From assembly GCF_025370935.1 (NCBI RefSeq), contig NC_133481.1, positions 19,221,548 through 19,285,547 of the forward strand: a DNA stretch of 64,000 nt, read 5' to 3'. Below, in pieces: positions 1 through 13,225 of the stretch (positions within the stretch are counted from its first letter, which is position 1; each line of letters begins with the position of its first letter). The translations under genes and the position numbers were made by a program. The DNA comes from Choristoneura fumiferana. Lineage: Eukaryota; Arthropoda; Insecta; Lepidoptera; Tortricidae. The notes beneath the pieces were generated by a model. That model was not told where the DNA came from. It saw only the letters and a list, made by a program, of their open reading frames with translations, and did no database searches.

Positions 1-204
1 GATCCAGACTCGTCACTGTTACATGAGTGTCCTGCTTCTAAGGAAAATGTACGAAGAGTGGAGTCATTTTAGATTGGTTCCTTACGTTAACATACAGACT
101 TATAATAAATTAGATTTTCTTACGTTTCATGGCTATGCTATAAGAGCTACTTTCATACGAAATTTCAAGTTTCTAGGACAACTGGAAGTAATATATAAAA
201 ATAA

Positions 205-459
205 TATAATATCACGGGACAATTCACACCAATTGACCTAGTCCCAAAGTAAGCTTAGCAAAGCTTGTGTTATGGGTACTAAGCAACGGATAAATATAAT
301 TATATGGATAGATACATACTTAAATACATATTAAACACCCAAGACCCGAGAACAAACATTCGTATTTTTCATACAAATATCTGCCCTGACGCGGTAATCG
401 AACCCGGGACCTCAAGCTACGTAGTCAGGTTCTCTAACCACTAGGCCATCTGGTCGTCT
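205..459 (-). mobile_element. SINE-A copy (tRNA-derived)
   Basis: Read on the minus strand it starts with a tRNA-like head, A box TGGCCTAGTGGTTAGAGAACC and B box GGTTCGATT-type, and runs to an AT-rich tail ending CGTGATATT. Same family at 8597, 35615, 39934 and 62285. Confidence 0.8.
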
Positions 460-689
460 AAGTACCCTATATATGTTTTGGTTTCCCCGTTTTTTTTATG
501 GCAAACGTAATCAAATGTAACCATTAGATTCTGACCTAAGGGTTCATGTTCGCTACCAAGTTCAAATTGGAATTATTTTCTCATTTCCATGGTGCCTGCC
601 AAATCTGGGACTCAAAAAACGGGAAACGGAAAAAAACCACGTACATCTTGCGTCATCAAGCTTGAGTCGGTCTTAAACTATGGAACTAA

Positions 690-985
690 AAGCTAAGGCA
701 GGTGGTGGCAGGCGGCAGGACCTTGTGCAAGGTCCGCCCGGATTGCTACCACCATCTTGTCCGCATGAAGCAGCAGTGCTTGCATTGTTGTGTTTCGGCG
801 TGGAGAGTAAGACAGCCGGTGAAATTACTGGCACTTGAGGTATCCCATCTTAGGCCTCTAGGTTGGCAACGCATCTGCAATACCCCTGGTGTTGCAGATG
901 TTTATGGGCGGTGGTGATCTCTTACCATCAGGAGACCCACTTGCTCGTTTGCCATCCAGTCGAATAAAAAAATAAAAAAAAAATA
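690..985 (+). mobile_element. LINE-D 3' end
   Basis: Shares with 13226, 17962 and 55190 the segment GGGCGGTGGTGATCTCTTAC, then a conserved end CCATCCAGTCGAATAAAA and an A-rich tail, as in a 5'-truncated non-LTR retrotransposon. Confidence 0.7.
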
Positions 986-1090
986 AGGACCCTATAAAGT
1001 TGTCATCAGTAGGTGTAAGATCTAAATCTTCATTTGGATCAAGTGCAAAGGACAATGGATCGAAGCAAAACTAAATAGTATCCGCTTTTT

Positions 1091-1785
1091 AGGGTTCCGG
1101 AGCCAAAATGGCAAAAATGGAACCTTTAGTTTTCAGGTCCGTCTGTCTGTCTGTCTGTCCGTCCGTCCGTCCGTATGTCACAGGCATTTTGCTCTAAAAC
1201 TACAAGAAGTATATCAATGAAATTTTGAGTACAGATGTCTTGTCAAAGCCGCTATTTAGTTTTGTAGTTAAATTACAAAAATAAATATTTATAGGGGGGG
1301 GGGCACTCCATACACGTAACAGAAATTGAAAAAAAAAATAATAACTCGCATCAACGTGTGGCACATAGTTCGACAGCTCTTTTGAAAAGATAGTAAGGTT
1401 TCTCGAAAACTTTTTTGATTAAGTGAATATTTCCGGAAATAATCGCTCCCAAAGTAGCAAAAATTGTGCCCCTCCCCACCCCCCTCTATCTTGTAAACAT
1501 AATATTACTTTGTACAAAAAATATGGAAAGGTAACGCTTAATAAATACTTTCAACGAAAATTGGTTTCAACATGATCGGATATGCCGTTTTTGAGCTATT
1601 GCCGAAAAACTGCGCTTCACAAAGGACGTAAGTGCCGTGAAGATACGCTCTTTTTCTGGTAATAGATTTTAAGACTGTAGTAAGTGTTTCAATTGTGTTA
1701 TAACGCACATAATATTACTTGTTTTTTTTGTAATGGCTACGGAACCCTATCTTGGGCGTGGCCGACACGCTCTTGGCCGGTTTTT
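1091..1785 (+). mobile_element. Repeat H, long copy (GGGTTCCGGAGCC ... GGCCGGTTTTT)
   Basis: Dispersed non-coding element that begins AGGGTTCCGGAGCC, has a (GTCT)n/(GTCC)n run at 1138-1175 and ends CTCTTGGCCGGTTTTT. Related copies lie at 14624-15000 and, inverted, 42880-43230. I do not know its transposon class. Confidence 0.6.
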
Positions 1786-2391
1786 ATACTTATGTTAATA
1801 TTATCTCCCCTTCCTGATTGAATTACAGCAAATCAAGTGATATGATCAGCATGATATGAAACATTAGCCATTATGTATGACACATGATGATGATATTGAT
1901 GATATTTAAAGTAAGTAGGTATATATTGATACTTAGAAAAGATTGTGCCCATTAAAATTACGAGTACATGGGCTTTGCGAAAGATTACATTGGAATTCAT
2001 TAAAATACAAGGACATTTTTAGTCGTCATTCAAATTTTCATATGTTATTCAGTACCGTTAATAGAACATTTTTTTCTGACTGTGCAATCATGTGCATAAA
2101 TATATACCTAGTGCGATCCATGAAGACGCGTGATTTGGTCGCCATTAGATATTAATGACATTGTAACAAGAATCACGGCACGCGTCATTGTGAATTACTC
2201 TACCTATAGGTACATACGTTACCATGACGTCAAAAATATTTTTACACCTTTTTGCCACTACCATAAGGTCGATGTATACATATGTTTGACGCAATGGCTG
2301 TATATACAGATGTCTCTGACCATATGGAGCTTTAAATTCAAGGTTCGATTCTACTCACAAATCTAAGCTAGGTACTTTTATTTTGTAACAT

Positions 2392-2790
2392 TTTACAATA
2401 CAATACAATACAATACAATAACTCTTTATTGCACACCAATACAGTAAACAGTACAGAGAAAACAAGTATATACATAGAGATTTTCTAAGGTAAGCAATAG
2501 GCGGCCTTATCGCTTCAGAGCGATCTCTTCAGGCAACCTTTACAATGGACAGAAATAAGGAAACATTTTAGCAGGTGGTGCAATTACAGTAGATCAGAGC
2601 TGTATCAAGAATACATAAACTAACACATACAATACACATACACAACAAATCTAAACAGATAGATAGGTAGATGGATACCATAACAACACATAATAAGCTA
2701 ACTATAACATTTATACGCAAGATGACAGGTAGTGCTCCCTAAGCATAGACCTAAAGATAGGCAAGGACTTTGCGCGCCTCAAGTCTATCG
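2392..2790 (-). mobile_element. LINE 3' end with (AATAC)n tail
   Basis: On the minus strand a LINE-like 3' region ends GTGTGCAATAAAGAGTTATT and a (GTATT)n tail, 2395-2422. It appears non-coding throughout. Confidence 0.55.
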
Positions 2791-3234
2791 GTGTCATTTT
2801 CAAAAACTTAAATTTAAATAATTTATGACATTTATTTTGATCGTTCATCCACCATTACCTCTCATATTTCGTTCTAGAATTTTTTTACCGTACAAGGCAA
2901 AAACTACTAGACACTGGCAAAATTGTCCTCCGATGGACAGAGCCATATTTTTTTAAAGAAACAACAACAACGACATTTATTTGACATCTCTAAGATAAAC
3001 ATTAATCAATGTGCCGTCAATTTAGTATTGTATCGCATACATTAAAAATTACATTTAATTTGTACGAAAAAAAAAAATTATCACTGGTCATATTTTTTAA
3101 AAGTAGCAGAACAAAAGTAGCTCAGTTATTGCGAGTAGAATCGAACCCTGGATTTAAAACCCCATGGGCAGAGACTCCCTGTATATATATATACCCTCGA
3201 CTGGAAGTTTTGTTAGTTGTACATAGTTGCATTG

Positions 3235-3430
3235 TCATCTCATCATCCCATCATCATCATCCCAGCCTATATACGTCCCACTGCTGGGCACAGGCCTCCT
3301 CTCAGAACAAGAGTGCTTGGGCTATAATTCCCACGCGGGCCCTGTGCGGATTGGGAACTTCACACGCACCATTGAATTGCTTCGCAGGTTTGTACAGGTT
3401 TCCTCACGATGTTTTCCTTCACCGCAAAGC
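3235..3430 (-). mobile_element. SINE-B, 5'-truncated
   Basis: Minus-strand body of the SINE-B family ending in GGCTGGGATGATGATGATGG. The tRNA-like head is missing. Confidence 0.75.
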
Positions 3431-4249
3431 ATGTTGTCATCTAAACTACAACACATCTATAGTACCAAGATTTCAAGTCGATGACATCATAACAGGTGAA
3501 TTATATAAATTGGAATAGACTAGACCCCCATACCTACATATAATACACGATTTAAAAAATGTAATCCCCTTCGTAATTATTATGAAATATTATAGAATTT
3601 ATACACCTTATGTCACTCCGACTATATTGACGAATGTACCTAATGATACCTCATATGTTGAAATCAAACCCGCCGTTTAAAGAAATACAATTAAAGAAAA
3701 AATACAAAATAATAATGATACAGGGATGTATGGGGTCCCTTAGTTACAAAACGAAAACACTCACTATATCTACGTTCAGTGGAAGTGTAGAATACTTCCA
3801 CCGTCATAAATTAAAAAAAATCTGAAATATACATTTCGGTACCTAACCGAGCAAGTGCAAGAGGAGTACACTGTCTTATTTCTAAGACGCTCTGGAGCGG
3901 ACGTGGTAATTTTCTACTTGAGTCGGGATCAGCGGGCGGTGCACGCGCACTCGCCGACGTTTCGACGTGGGAAGGTATTGCCCTCAAGTCCAATAGACAG
4001 TGGTGCAGACGGGACCTCGGTGCTTCGGGGGCACACGTTCAAGATGGGTCCATATCGGCTCGCATACTTATTGAAAGTCCCAATGTACCGTAAACTGAGG
4101 TTACATTGATCAATTTAATAATTGAAACGTATTTATCTCTTACTATTAGGCTTTAGAAAAATGTAAACGTCAACTTTTTTAAGTCTAATTTGGATATTCT
4201 TTAAAAAAACCGAAGAAAAATAATAATAATGCGGTGATCAAAGTTAGCG

Positions 4250-4425
4250 GACCGGGAGACGAGCTGTCGGTAGGCCTCCAACAAGATGGAGCGACGACCT
4301 GGTTAAGATCGCGGGATTGCGGTGGATGCGAAAAGCACAAGACCGGTCTGAGTGGAGAGCCTTGGGGAGGCCTATGTCCAGCAGTGGACGTCTTTCGGCT
4401 AACATTATGATGATGATGATGATCA
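4250..4425 (+). mobile_element. RTE-type LINE 3' end
   Basis: Plus-strand frame reads GRRAVGRPPTRWSDDLVKIA, then LRWMRKAQDRSEWRALGEAY and VQQWTSFG. This is the C-terminus typical of RTE-clade reverse transcriptases, followed by a (GAT)n tail. The rest of the element is absent. Confidence 0.75.
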
Positions 4426-4899
4426 AAGTTAAACCGTCTGTGAGGTCACTTTGAGTTCTATAATAGTACTGTCATTGGAACTAGTGGGAACACACCACTT
4501 TGATGGTGACCCTTTTTTTTTCAAACGGAAATCGCAAAGGTACAGCAGCATTTGTTGCAAAGAAAAGAAAAAAATTGGTGAACAGAGTCAAACAAAGTTA
4601 CAAGCACTTTTGTTGTTTTGGGGTTACTTTGACCTTGAATAAAATTTCCCATTAACAAATAATCAACTTTTTTTTTTTTTATTTAAGGTTCATAACAAAC
4701 ATAATTGCGGAAAATATTGTGAAACTAGAGAAACGATTACTCATGGGGTTGCTTTGACCAACGGTTAATGTCACCCCAGGCAGGTGATCAAAGACACCCC
4801 AACAAATAAAAAAATATAAATGAAAAATATAATTTTCTCAAAAATGTCCGTAAAAGTTGACATTATTCTTTACATATCAGAAGGTGAAGTGCATAGTTT

Positions 4900-6330
4900 A
4901 TGGTCAGCGAAAAATTAAAAAGGTAAAAAGATTGCAGGCGCGCTAGCTCGACAATAATGAATTAGCACGCCTGCAATCAGTCACATTTTTTTTAAGTTAA
5001 AAATGCCATGGAAATGTTGGCACAAGTCGTATACAGCCAAGTCTAATGGCCGTTATCAGATATTTTGTTGGAACTCCAGACTTTTTCTATTGGGTCTGAA
5101 ATAGCTTGTGGAAAAACACACCTGCAGTTTATTTTTAATGGAAAAAGGCGGGAACGCATAAGAAAAATACTGGAATAAAATTAATTTTTACAATATATTT
5201 TGAGAAAAGTTTATTCTATTTCAGAATTATTCACCATTTTTGAGAAAAGCTTTATATTAGTCTCGGCTGGAATAGCAATTGCTGGCTTCGTATTAGTTAT
5301 ACGGACTCGCAAGCTCGTCCGTTTAATACTCATACTCAGCCAGCAATTGCTTACTTCCAGGCCACGACAATAATCTACTATTGAAGTTGTGATATTTAAT
5401 TATTAATATTATTATTATTATATTCATTGCAAACGTTTCACCGTAATACCCACTTTGTTAATTTAGATGTTATTCAAGAATTAAAAAGAGTAAAAAACAT
5501 TACTTACACTTTCACATTTGATTTGTGCCGTTGCCATTGCCAACCACACTTATTCACTGCGTCAGAGTAAATGATGAGAGTAACTATCGGTATTACCAAT
5601 TATAAAAGCAAAAACAAGAACGTGTCGGATTCTATCAAAGTCACCCCGTCATTCGAAGTAACCCCAGTTTACAGTACCTAATGTTTGTCAGAATAATCAT
5701 TTTTCATAATTCTTTTTTTCTCCGACTTTTGTCTCTGAATTCAATAATTGTTGAGAATTGTTATAAAACAAACCTAACCTATAGTTTTCTATAGAATAAT
5801 CATTTAATTTTTTATCAGAAAATTTAGTTTCAGCGTAAAAAAAATATGACCAACGATGATTCCGACAAAACATTACGGTATGACTAGCGAAAAGTATTAG
5901 AACTTTGGCGCTCTCCTTCAATTCTCTCTTCTTCGCTATTCTTCATTTTTCGGGTGTGCGGAGCGGGTTTTAAACCCTCGACTTCGTCGTGCGCCGTGTC
6001 CACTCCGAATATTTAATTAAATTAATAAAGTTTAAGTGCAAAAGCGCCTGATCGACACACACTTAGAGACCAAAGGGCTGGCAGCTAACTCTTAACAAAT
6101 TTCCATCGCAATTCAACGAGGGAATTCTGCCGGCCTGGCACCATGCCACGCCCACGAGGGTGATTTTTACATTTAATTTAGTATTACGTTTTTAAATATT
6201 TATGTATTTAGCTTAAAGTTAAGTTTTATTTAAGATTTTATTCTTAATATTAAGTATATCTTTAGTCATGATTAATTATTTTTTATAAAGTTTTGTTTAA
6301 TCATACGCAGACGAAGTCGCGAATAAAAAC
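4900..6330. other. Gene-free stretch with small palindromes and a degraded repeat
   Basis: A short inverted repeat (ATTGCAGGCG / CGCCTGCAAT) lies at 4933-4977. At 6060-6160 an open stretch reads PSQFNEGILPAWHHATPTR, which looks like the end of a retrotransposon ORF or UTR. No gene is recognised. Confidence 0.3.
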
Positions 6331-6400
6331 AAGTACCTGTATAAATGGAAAAAGCAAACAAATAAATCTCATGTTTTAAGTAAGTATCTTAATCGGAATT

Positions 6401-6596
6401 ACATTTGAAATTTACCACGAGCTTTGCGGTGAAGGAAAACATCGTGAGGAAACCTGCACAAACCTGCGAAACGATTCAATGGTGCGTGCGAAGTTCCCAA
6501 TCCGCACTGGTCCCGCGTGGGAACTATGGCCCAAGCCCTCTTGTTCTGAGAGGAGGCCTGTGCCCAGCAGTGGGACGTATATAGGCTGGGATGAAA
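6401..6596 (+). mobile_element. SINE-B, head missing
   Basis: Starts at TTTGAAATTTACCACGAGC, the internal point where several SINE-B copies are cut, and ends at GGCTGGGATG. Confidence 0.75.
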
Positions 6597-7084
6597 TATC
6601 TTAATTGAAGTCATTTTTCAATAAGACAGCTTCTCATGTTATTAACCTTTTATTGTACTGTTTAGCAGAATTGAAACTTCCGTTTGACGTTCGTTAAATG
6701 GCTTTTATGTGACTGTTAAGCAATTTAGATAGATACCTAGTAATACTTTGATCATGAAACAATTAAAAAACAAAACAAATAATAAAAATAAAATAGCACA
6801 AGTAATTAGAAAATATCATAAAAAAGCTAAAGGGAGTATTTATAGTGCCTACCTCTCAAGGACGTTCCAAAATAATGTTAAATTATACTCAGCGGAAACA
6901 AAATTTGGCCAATTTGACATTTAAGGGCCAGATTTTTTGCCGCTCAGTATATAAAAAAAGAAATGTTCAGAGTTTAACTGGAAAAGATTTTGCTTTTGTC
7001 TTTATATTATCCCGACCCGTCTTGCACGCTCGCTACGCTCGCTCTACAAAATGTCTAAGTGCGCTCGGTCAACAAAATCAAAGA

Positions 7085-7387
7085 AATCAATCTTCCTTTT
7101 GTTGAGTGATTGTGATTTAACTTTATTGTATTTTTTTTTTGACTAGCTAATGTATTTTAATTGATTATGTTTTGTTTATTTTTATTTTTAACTTCATTTA
7201 ATGTATTCTATTTAATTTAATTTCATTGATTTGATTTTTAATTTTGTTCAATTTTATTTTTTTATATTGTACACCAAGAAAATGGTAGATCATAAAGGGA
7301 CACACCAAAACACGAGGATCTAATTTATATACCTGTGGTCATGCAATAAACGATTTCATTTCATTTCATTTCATTTCATTTCATTTC
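7085..7387 (+). mobile_element. LINE 3' UTR with (ATTTC)n tail
   Basis: Very T-rich region ending CATGCAATAAACG and six to seven ATTTC units (7351-7386), the target-primed tail of a non-LTR element. Confidence 0.5.
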
Positions 7388-8596
7388 CTTCGGCGATGCA
7401 AAATTAAATAATAAGTATTATAAAATAAATATCACGGGACACTTGACACCAATTATACGAAAAGACTCTTAAATGCGAAATGACTCTTTAAGTGTAGTAA
7501 ATTTTATGCGAAGTATTATTGTGCTAAACAAGTTTATTCGATAATCTACGTGTTATGCTATACGAGTAGCGGTCGAACAAGATTATTTATGACAGATAGG
7601 AGCACTCGTCAAGGATATCTAAATATACATATATAGACATTTATGTCTTCAACTATACGGACCACCCTATTATGTACACAGTTATACAATAATAGTAGAT
7701 TGTTCAACAAGGGACTAAAACTAGCCATAATGGCACGAGATGTTTAGCCACCCGAGCAGAACGAGGGCTTAGTCTAGCGTTAAACACTCTACTTTTCACT
7801 TTGAATGCGAGGGAAAAAACGACGTTCTGTTCAAAATTAAAATATTAAGTACTTTTAAAAAACGTACCCTCAATACGACTAATGGACATTTGTTCCAAAT
7901 TCGAATAGCAAAAAAAAATTGTTTCGCAATTTTTTTCTTTTCTTTTATTTTTTATGAAGTGACGCTTTAAAAGCATGCATATTTACCTAACAGTTTCAAA
8001 ATTGAAAATATTTTAAAACTAATTGGACTGTGCATAATAAAACTAATTAATCCTTAATATAATTGAATAGATTCATATTCGTAATCATTCTGTTTTAATA
8101 TATTTTTTCACACCGTTGTCATTTTGAGGTTATTTCCAAGCCTTAAAAAATCCTCCGTTCACAAACACCGTGTTGTTAGTTTAGGGGTTTCGTGTGAGAA
8201 CCATTACCCCCCAACTAGGTGGACTGTTGACATCGCGAGAGTTGCAGACAACCGATGAATTCAGGTCAAAGTCAAAGTCAAAGTATTTATTGTGTATATA
8301 TACGTTTCTCTGTAATGGTAATCTCTTACCATCAGGAGACCCACTTGCTCGTTTGCCTTCCAGTCGAATAAAACAAAACAAACAAACAAACACATGTTAC
8401 GACATACAATTTATCTTAACGACTATATGTAGGATCTGAAGTAATTACATTCATTCTTATACATTATTAAATTAAAATCCTTGCACTATCCAATTACTAA
8501 TCTCAAGAAACATTATGTCAACATAAAACAATAATAATAATAAAATAATTAATCGAATTAAACACGAAACATGACAAATAAATAAAATAAATAAAT

Positions 8597-9272
8597 ATAA
8601 CGGGACAATTCACACCAATGAGGCTATCGTTTTTTGTCTCACTAGATGGCGCACTGTTGCGTGAGGTTTTTAAGTATGGTTTTGAAAGTCTGTTATTACG
8701 GGCGTGAAAACAAAGTTTAGATTAAAATTATTATTTAATACACCTTAAAACCGTAGCATAAAATATCGAGCATACCACAGTGTTGCAGAGTCCCTGTTTT
8801 GTTCGGAAAAAAGGGAGGACAAAGGTTTCCGAAAGACAAAACTGTCTCAAAACACAGACATCATTGCCCGGAACGCATATTTGCCATAATTTAATTTCAG
8901 ATATTGCAAAATATTCACAAAATTATTCTAATTATAAATAAACCCGCGTAGCTCACCCAAAACTATGAGATTTGACATTTCGGAGACCTCACGCTACACT
9001 AGCGCCTCTAGCGGCGAATTCATTCGCGATAGCCCTCATTGACCTAGTCCCAAAGTAAGCTTAGCAAAGCTTGTGTTATGGGTAACAAGCAACGGATAAA
9101 TATAACTATATAGATTATAGATACGTACTTAAATACTTATTAAACACCCAAGACCCGAGAACAAACATTCGTATTTTTCATACTTACAAATATCTGCCCC
9201 GACACGGGAATCGAACCCGGGACCTCAAGCTTCGTAGTCAGGTTCTCTAACCACTAGGCCATCTGGTCGTCT
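8597..9272 (-). mobile_element. SINE-A split by a terminal-inverted-repeat element
   Basis: The SINE sequence CACACCAATTGACCTAG is broken exactly at CCAA/TTGACC, with 8618-9040 inserted. The rest of the SINE resumes at 9041 and ends with the tRNA-like head. Confidence 0.8.
8618..9040 (+). mobile_element. Repeat I: non-autonomous DNA element with TIRs
   Basis: Ends TGAGGCTATCG and CGATAGCCCTCA. Other copies are 15604-15997 (inverted) and 60534-60898. It is about 400 bp with no coding capacity. No target duplication longer than 2 bp is seen. Confidence 0.65.
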
Positions 9273-9690
9273 AAATAATGAATTAAATCAATGTAAAATT
9301 TTACCTAATTACCACTATTGTATCTACTTGTCATTAATGTCCACATTTCCACAACATTTCCTATAAAATTAAAGACGTCTTAAATTCTACAACGTTTTCC
9401 TTATGGCTTCCTTTTCAGGAGGCTAGTTGTCGTTCATTGTGGCGTTCTAAGGGGGAGGCTTTTGATCAGCAGGTGACATCTATCGGCTGATGACGATAAT
9501 GAATGACGACTTAAATTAATATAAATCTAATCTGTTTATCTAACTAATGTAATAGTTATCACTTATCACATTGAAGCAATCGTAAACTATTTATGTTAAT
9601 TGCGTGCAATGCAGAATATAATGAATACGTAGTTTCATAGTCCACTATGTTTTTTTATCACAGAATTTTGACTAAGTTGTTGTGCATATT

Positions 9691-9872
9691 TATCATCATC
9701 ATCCTAGCGTATTTACGTCCCACTGCTGGGCACAGGTCTCCACTCAGAATAAGAGGGCTTGGGCCGTAGTTCCCACGCGGGCCCAGTGCGGATTGGGAAC
9801 TGCACACACACTATTGAATTACTTCACAGGTGTGTGCAGGTTTCCTCGCGATGTCTTCCTTCACCGTACGCA
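9691..9872 (-). mobile_element. SINE-B, head missing
   Basis: Minus-strand body with a (GAT)n tail at the left end. It is more diverged than other copies and the 5' head is absent. Confidence 0.7.
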
Positions 9873-10031
9873 TCACCGTGCATATTTATAAAAATCTTTA
9901 AAGTATTATTTTTATTTAAACTGGGGTAGACTAGGATTGTCCGTGCGGGCCCCGGTCTTCAAATAAACGAACCCCCCGTGGGGCGTAGTAAAAGGCGACT
10001 TTGGGAACAAAGGCCGTATTGCCTAAGAGCG

Positions 10032-10356
10032 TTTTTCACATTATTCGATCCGATATCGGTGCAAGTAAATGTATGAAATATGTACCTGTCTTTCACATTG
10101 TCCGGCCCGATATCGGATATAGGAGCCGACACCGATACGTTCACGGCACCATCGGCCGCCCGTGGGCTGTTGGACGATAAAGTTTGTATGTGTGCTATCC
10201 GTGTATCTAAATTATCTCTGTATGTGCAGAGCCCGATGCGTGGCAGCCATTTTGAGCCGGCCGTATCGGAACGATTTTATCGGAAATATAGTGTCGGCTA
10301 TCGGATGTCGTCTATCGTCGTCCAATACCGATATCGGATCGGATAATGTGAAAAAT
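10032..10356. mobile_element. MITE with 28-bp inverted termini
   Basis: The left end TTTTTCACATTATTCGATCC continues into CGATATCGG. The right end is its inverse (10328-10356). The inside is rich in repeated CCGATATCGG words. No ORF of note. Confidence 0.65.
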
Positions 10357-10897
10357 CATGTGAAAAATCACCTGCAAAATGGGGTCACGTGACGACGAGC
10401 GACTGCATGTGAGTGGCCTATGGCCATAAATGTGAGTGTGAGTGAGTACCTAAAACAATTTTTTTTTTTTCAGATATATTTTAGAACAAATAACTTATCT
10501 ATAGTTATGTCTCGCGAGTCGTCGTAAGCGTCGTTTATCACAGAGTTATCAAACTTATCAATGAAATGCTAAATAAATAAGATTATCGTGGCTCCATGCG
10601 GACATACACTGGAGAACTAAACACAACAGACTGGTGAAAATAGAGTGTTTAAAAAGAATTTGTTACAAGAAAAGTTCAATAGGTACTCTTATTTTCTTGA
10701 TGTCTGTACGAGTACTTGCATTATCTTCTTTTTTTTACATAAGTAATATAAAGTCCACATTCACACAAGTCCTTTTTCATTCATCACTGACTCATCAACG
10801 CCCAGCCCAAACCCTTGAACGTAGAAAGCTGAAATTTTGCACAGAGGTTCCTTTTATGACATACATGTACACGAGATAAGAAAAGCTAATCCATACT

Positions 10898-10928
10898 TCC
10901 ATACTAATATTATAAATGCGAAAGTAAC

Positions 10929-10973
<45 letters not shown>

Positions 10974-11413
10974 TACGCTTTCACGCAAAAACCGCTGAAC
11001 CGATTTCGATGAAATTTGGTACAGAGATAGAATAGACCATGGGAAAGAACATAGGCTATCTTTTATCGCGAAAAAAAGGCTTTAAAGGGTTGAAATAGGG
11101 GGTGAAAGTTTATATGGTGGAAGTTCATCGCTGTCGGAAATAAAACCATGAAACTTGGCATTTAGGTACTTAATAAGAAATAAGTCGGTATGTGTTTTAG
11201 TTTTTTGAAAATTTGACCTGTGAGGGGATGAAATAGGGGATAAAAGTTTATATGGAAGGTCGTCACGTCATTATGCAATGTATTAAAATAGGTTATTTTC
11301 AGTAAACCGTAGAAGATTCTATGTACTATTATTGGCAGAATAGGTACCCTAAATAAATTAAATACTTTCCAAAGTTACTATTCCACGCGGACGAAGTCGC
11401 GGGCAAAAGCTAG
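10898..11413 (+). mobile_element. Helitron-like element (TC ... CTAG), 516 bp
   Basis: Starts TCCATACTAATATTATAAAT, contains a (TGTC)n run at 10930-10973, and ends with a CGCGgacgaagtCGCG hairpin shortly before CTAG, the terminal layout of Helitrons. Non-autonomous; no Rep/helicase coding. Confidence 0.65.
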
Positions 11414-12384
11414 TTATTTATAATGAGAAGTGTAAGGAATTACAGAGTTACAAAGACAATATTGTGATTAAAAATATTGTAATAGGGTGAGCAAAGTTAA
11501 TGTTTTAGTTCATTGTAATAGAGGGTGGGGGAGCGATTTTACAAGCTTAATTTTAACTTAACCCCGTATAATAGGTACCTTAAGGTCGTGGTACTTTGAT
11601 CCAATACAAAATGACTTTGGCCGATATGAAAGCCATATCAGAAAGAGTCTAATAAATAACCTTTTCTCAAACATCCAAGGAAATGTCTTCCATATCTTTG
11701 TGATCATAGAACGCCAAGTACGTCATTGTATAGCACTTATTGAAAATTCGTTCTAATTTCAAATTAGAGGATAATAATGGAATTTCATACAACATTGCCG
11801 GCCATGGCCAGCAAAGAGTGTCTTTTGTTTTGTTTCACTGGGGTTTTTTTTAATGACTATCTATCTATGGCATACTGCCAATTAAGAAAAACAAAAATTA
11901 TGTTTAATCTCTTATTTGATTCGATTATTTATTTAAATTAAATCAGGTATTCAAAATAATAAACCAGGATTGACATTTATTGTTTATTTTATTATTTACT
12001 AAAATAACAAATTAATAGGGTATCGTTATTTTTTAATAAATAAAATCGTCCCTAGATTTGGCGGCAAAAACATTAACCACTTACAAAAAAAAATGTTGAA
12101 AAGAGTTCTTTTTATTAGTTAAATTTTGGCGGGAATAGAAAAAATAACAAATAATTCTACGAATTATACCTAAAAAGAGTAGTTTTTAATTGAAATAAGT
12201 GTTATTGTTTCCGATATGAGTTCAATATCATGACACGGTATTATTTCCTTGGATTTATTTAAGAAAAGCTATACAAGCCTCGCCAGCGAACAGGGATTGT
12301 CGGCAATCCCCTATTTATGTACTATACAATACCAACTTAGAAAAGTAGAACCATCCCCACCGTTGCCATTTCAAAGTTCAATAT

Positions 12385-12570
12385 CTCAAAAAGGGCTGAA
12401 CCGATTTTAATGAAACATAGCTAATAACTACCGCTAAGAAACTAGCTTTCACGTGAATAAAACCGCGTCGAAATCGTTCCATCTATCTGAGAGGCATGAT
12501 GCCACAAACAGATAGACAGACATTTGCATCAAATTTATAACACCCCTCTTTTAGCGGCAGGGGTTAAAAA
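12385..12570 (+). repeat. Repeat J copy (ends GGCAGGGGTTAAAA)
   Basis: Shares GCTGAACCGATTTT, AACACCCCTCTTTT and the ending GGGGTTAAAA with copies at 29378-29572 and 40765-40940. The class is unknown to me. Confidence 0.5.
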
Positions 12571-13225
12571 TGAAAATTTAACAAAAACTTACTACCAGCC
12601 TTTACCTACGGTTTCGCACGTGTATAGCATTAGGCTTAGCAATTGAACAGAAATTCCGGGATTTCACAAAAAGTCCCGCGTTTTTGCCAAAAATGTACAT
12701 CGTGAACTTCATTAAAGTTGCATTAAAAAAACCGTGGATATTTAATGTTTCTAACTAATCCTAGCGGTTCTAATTGAACGCGCTAAGGTTAAAATTAAAA
12801 TAACAAAGGTTAAAGTTAGAAATTTTTATATTTTAATCAAATTTTCTATGCAACTTTCGTAATTTATCCGTAAGGACCTTCTAAAAATATTAAAATGTTA
12901 GTTAAATTATTATTAGCGGCAACACTTCTTATTGTTATTTTTCCTAACCTTAATGTGTCATTGCTGTTATAAATAAATTATTTTCTTTCTTTCTTTTCTC
13001 ACTTTAAATTAAAAACATATTTCTTAATCTAGATCGAACAATGGATAATTATAAAAATATAGAGTCTTCTTCAAATCTTCATTGCTGGCATCATGGGTGA
13101 TAAATTTAATAAATTTATTAATGTATTTAGAGTTTATCATTATCATTCATTATAAACAATTAAAACAGACTTGTCAATCAAAACAATGGTCAAACCTAAA
13201 ATATGGATAAATTAAAACCTAAAAC

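Noticed and set aside
370..459. Possible tRNA gene with A and B boxes (also at 9190, 35650, 39940, 62455)
   Set aside because: All belong to one dispersed family with the same long tail (SINE-A). The cloverleaf is incomplete and target-site features point to retroposition.
3009..3518. 169-codon plus-strand open frame
   Set aside because: Mostly antisense SINE-B sequence, and similar text (SLYTSHCWAQASSQNK) recurs at every reversed SINE-B.
7350..7386. (ATTTC)n as a functional satellite
   Set aside because: It follows an AATAAA-bearing LINE 3' end and is simply its tail.
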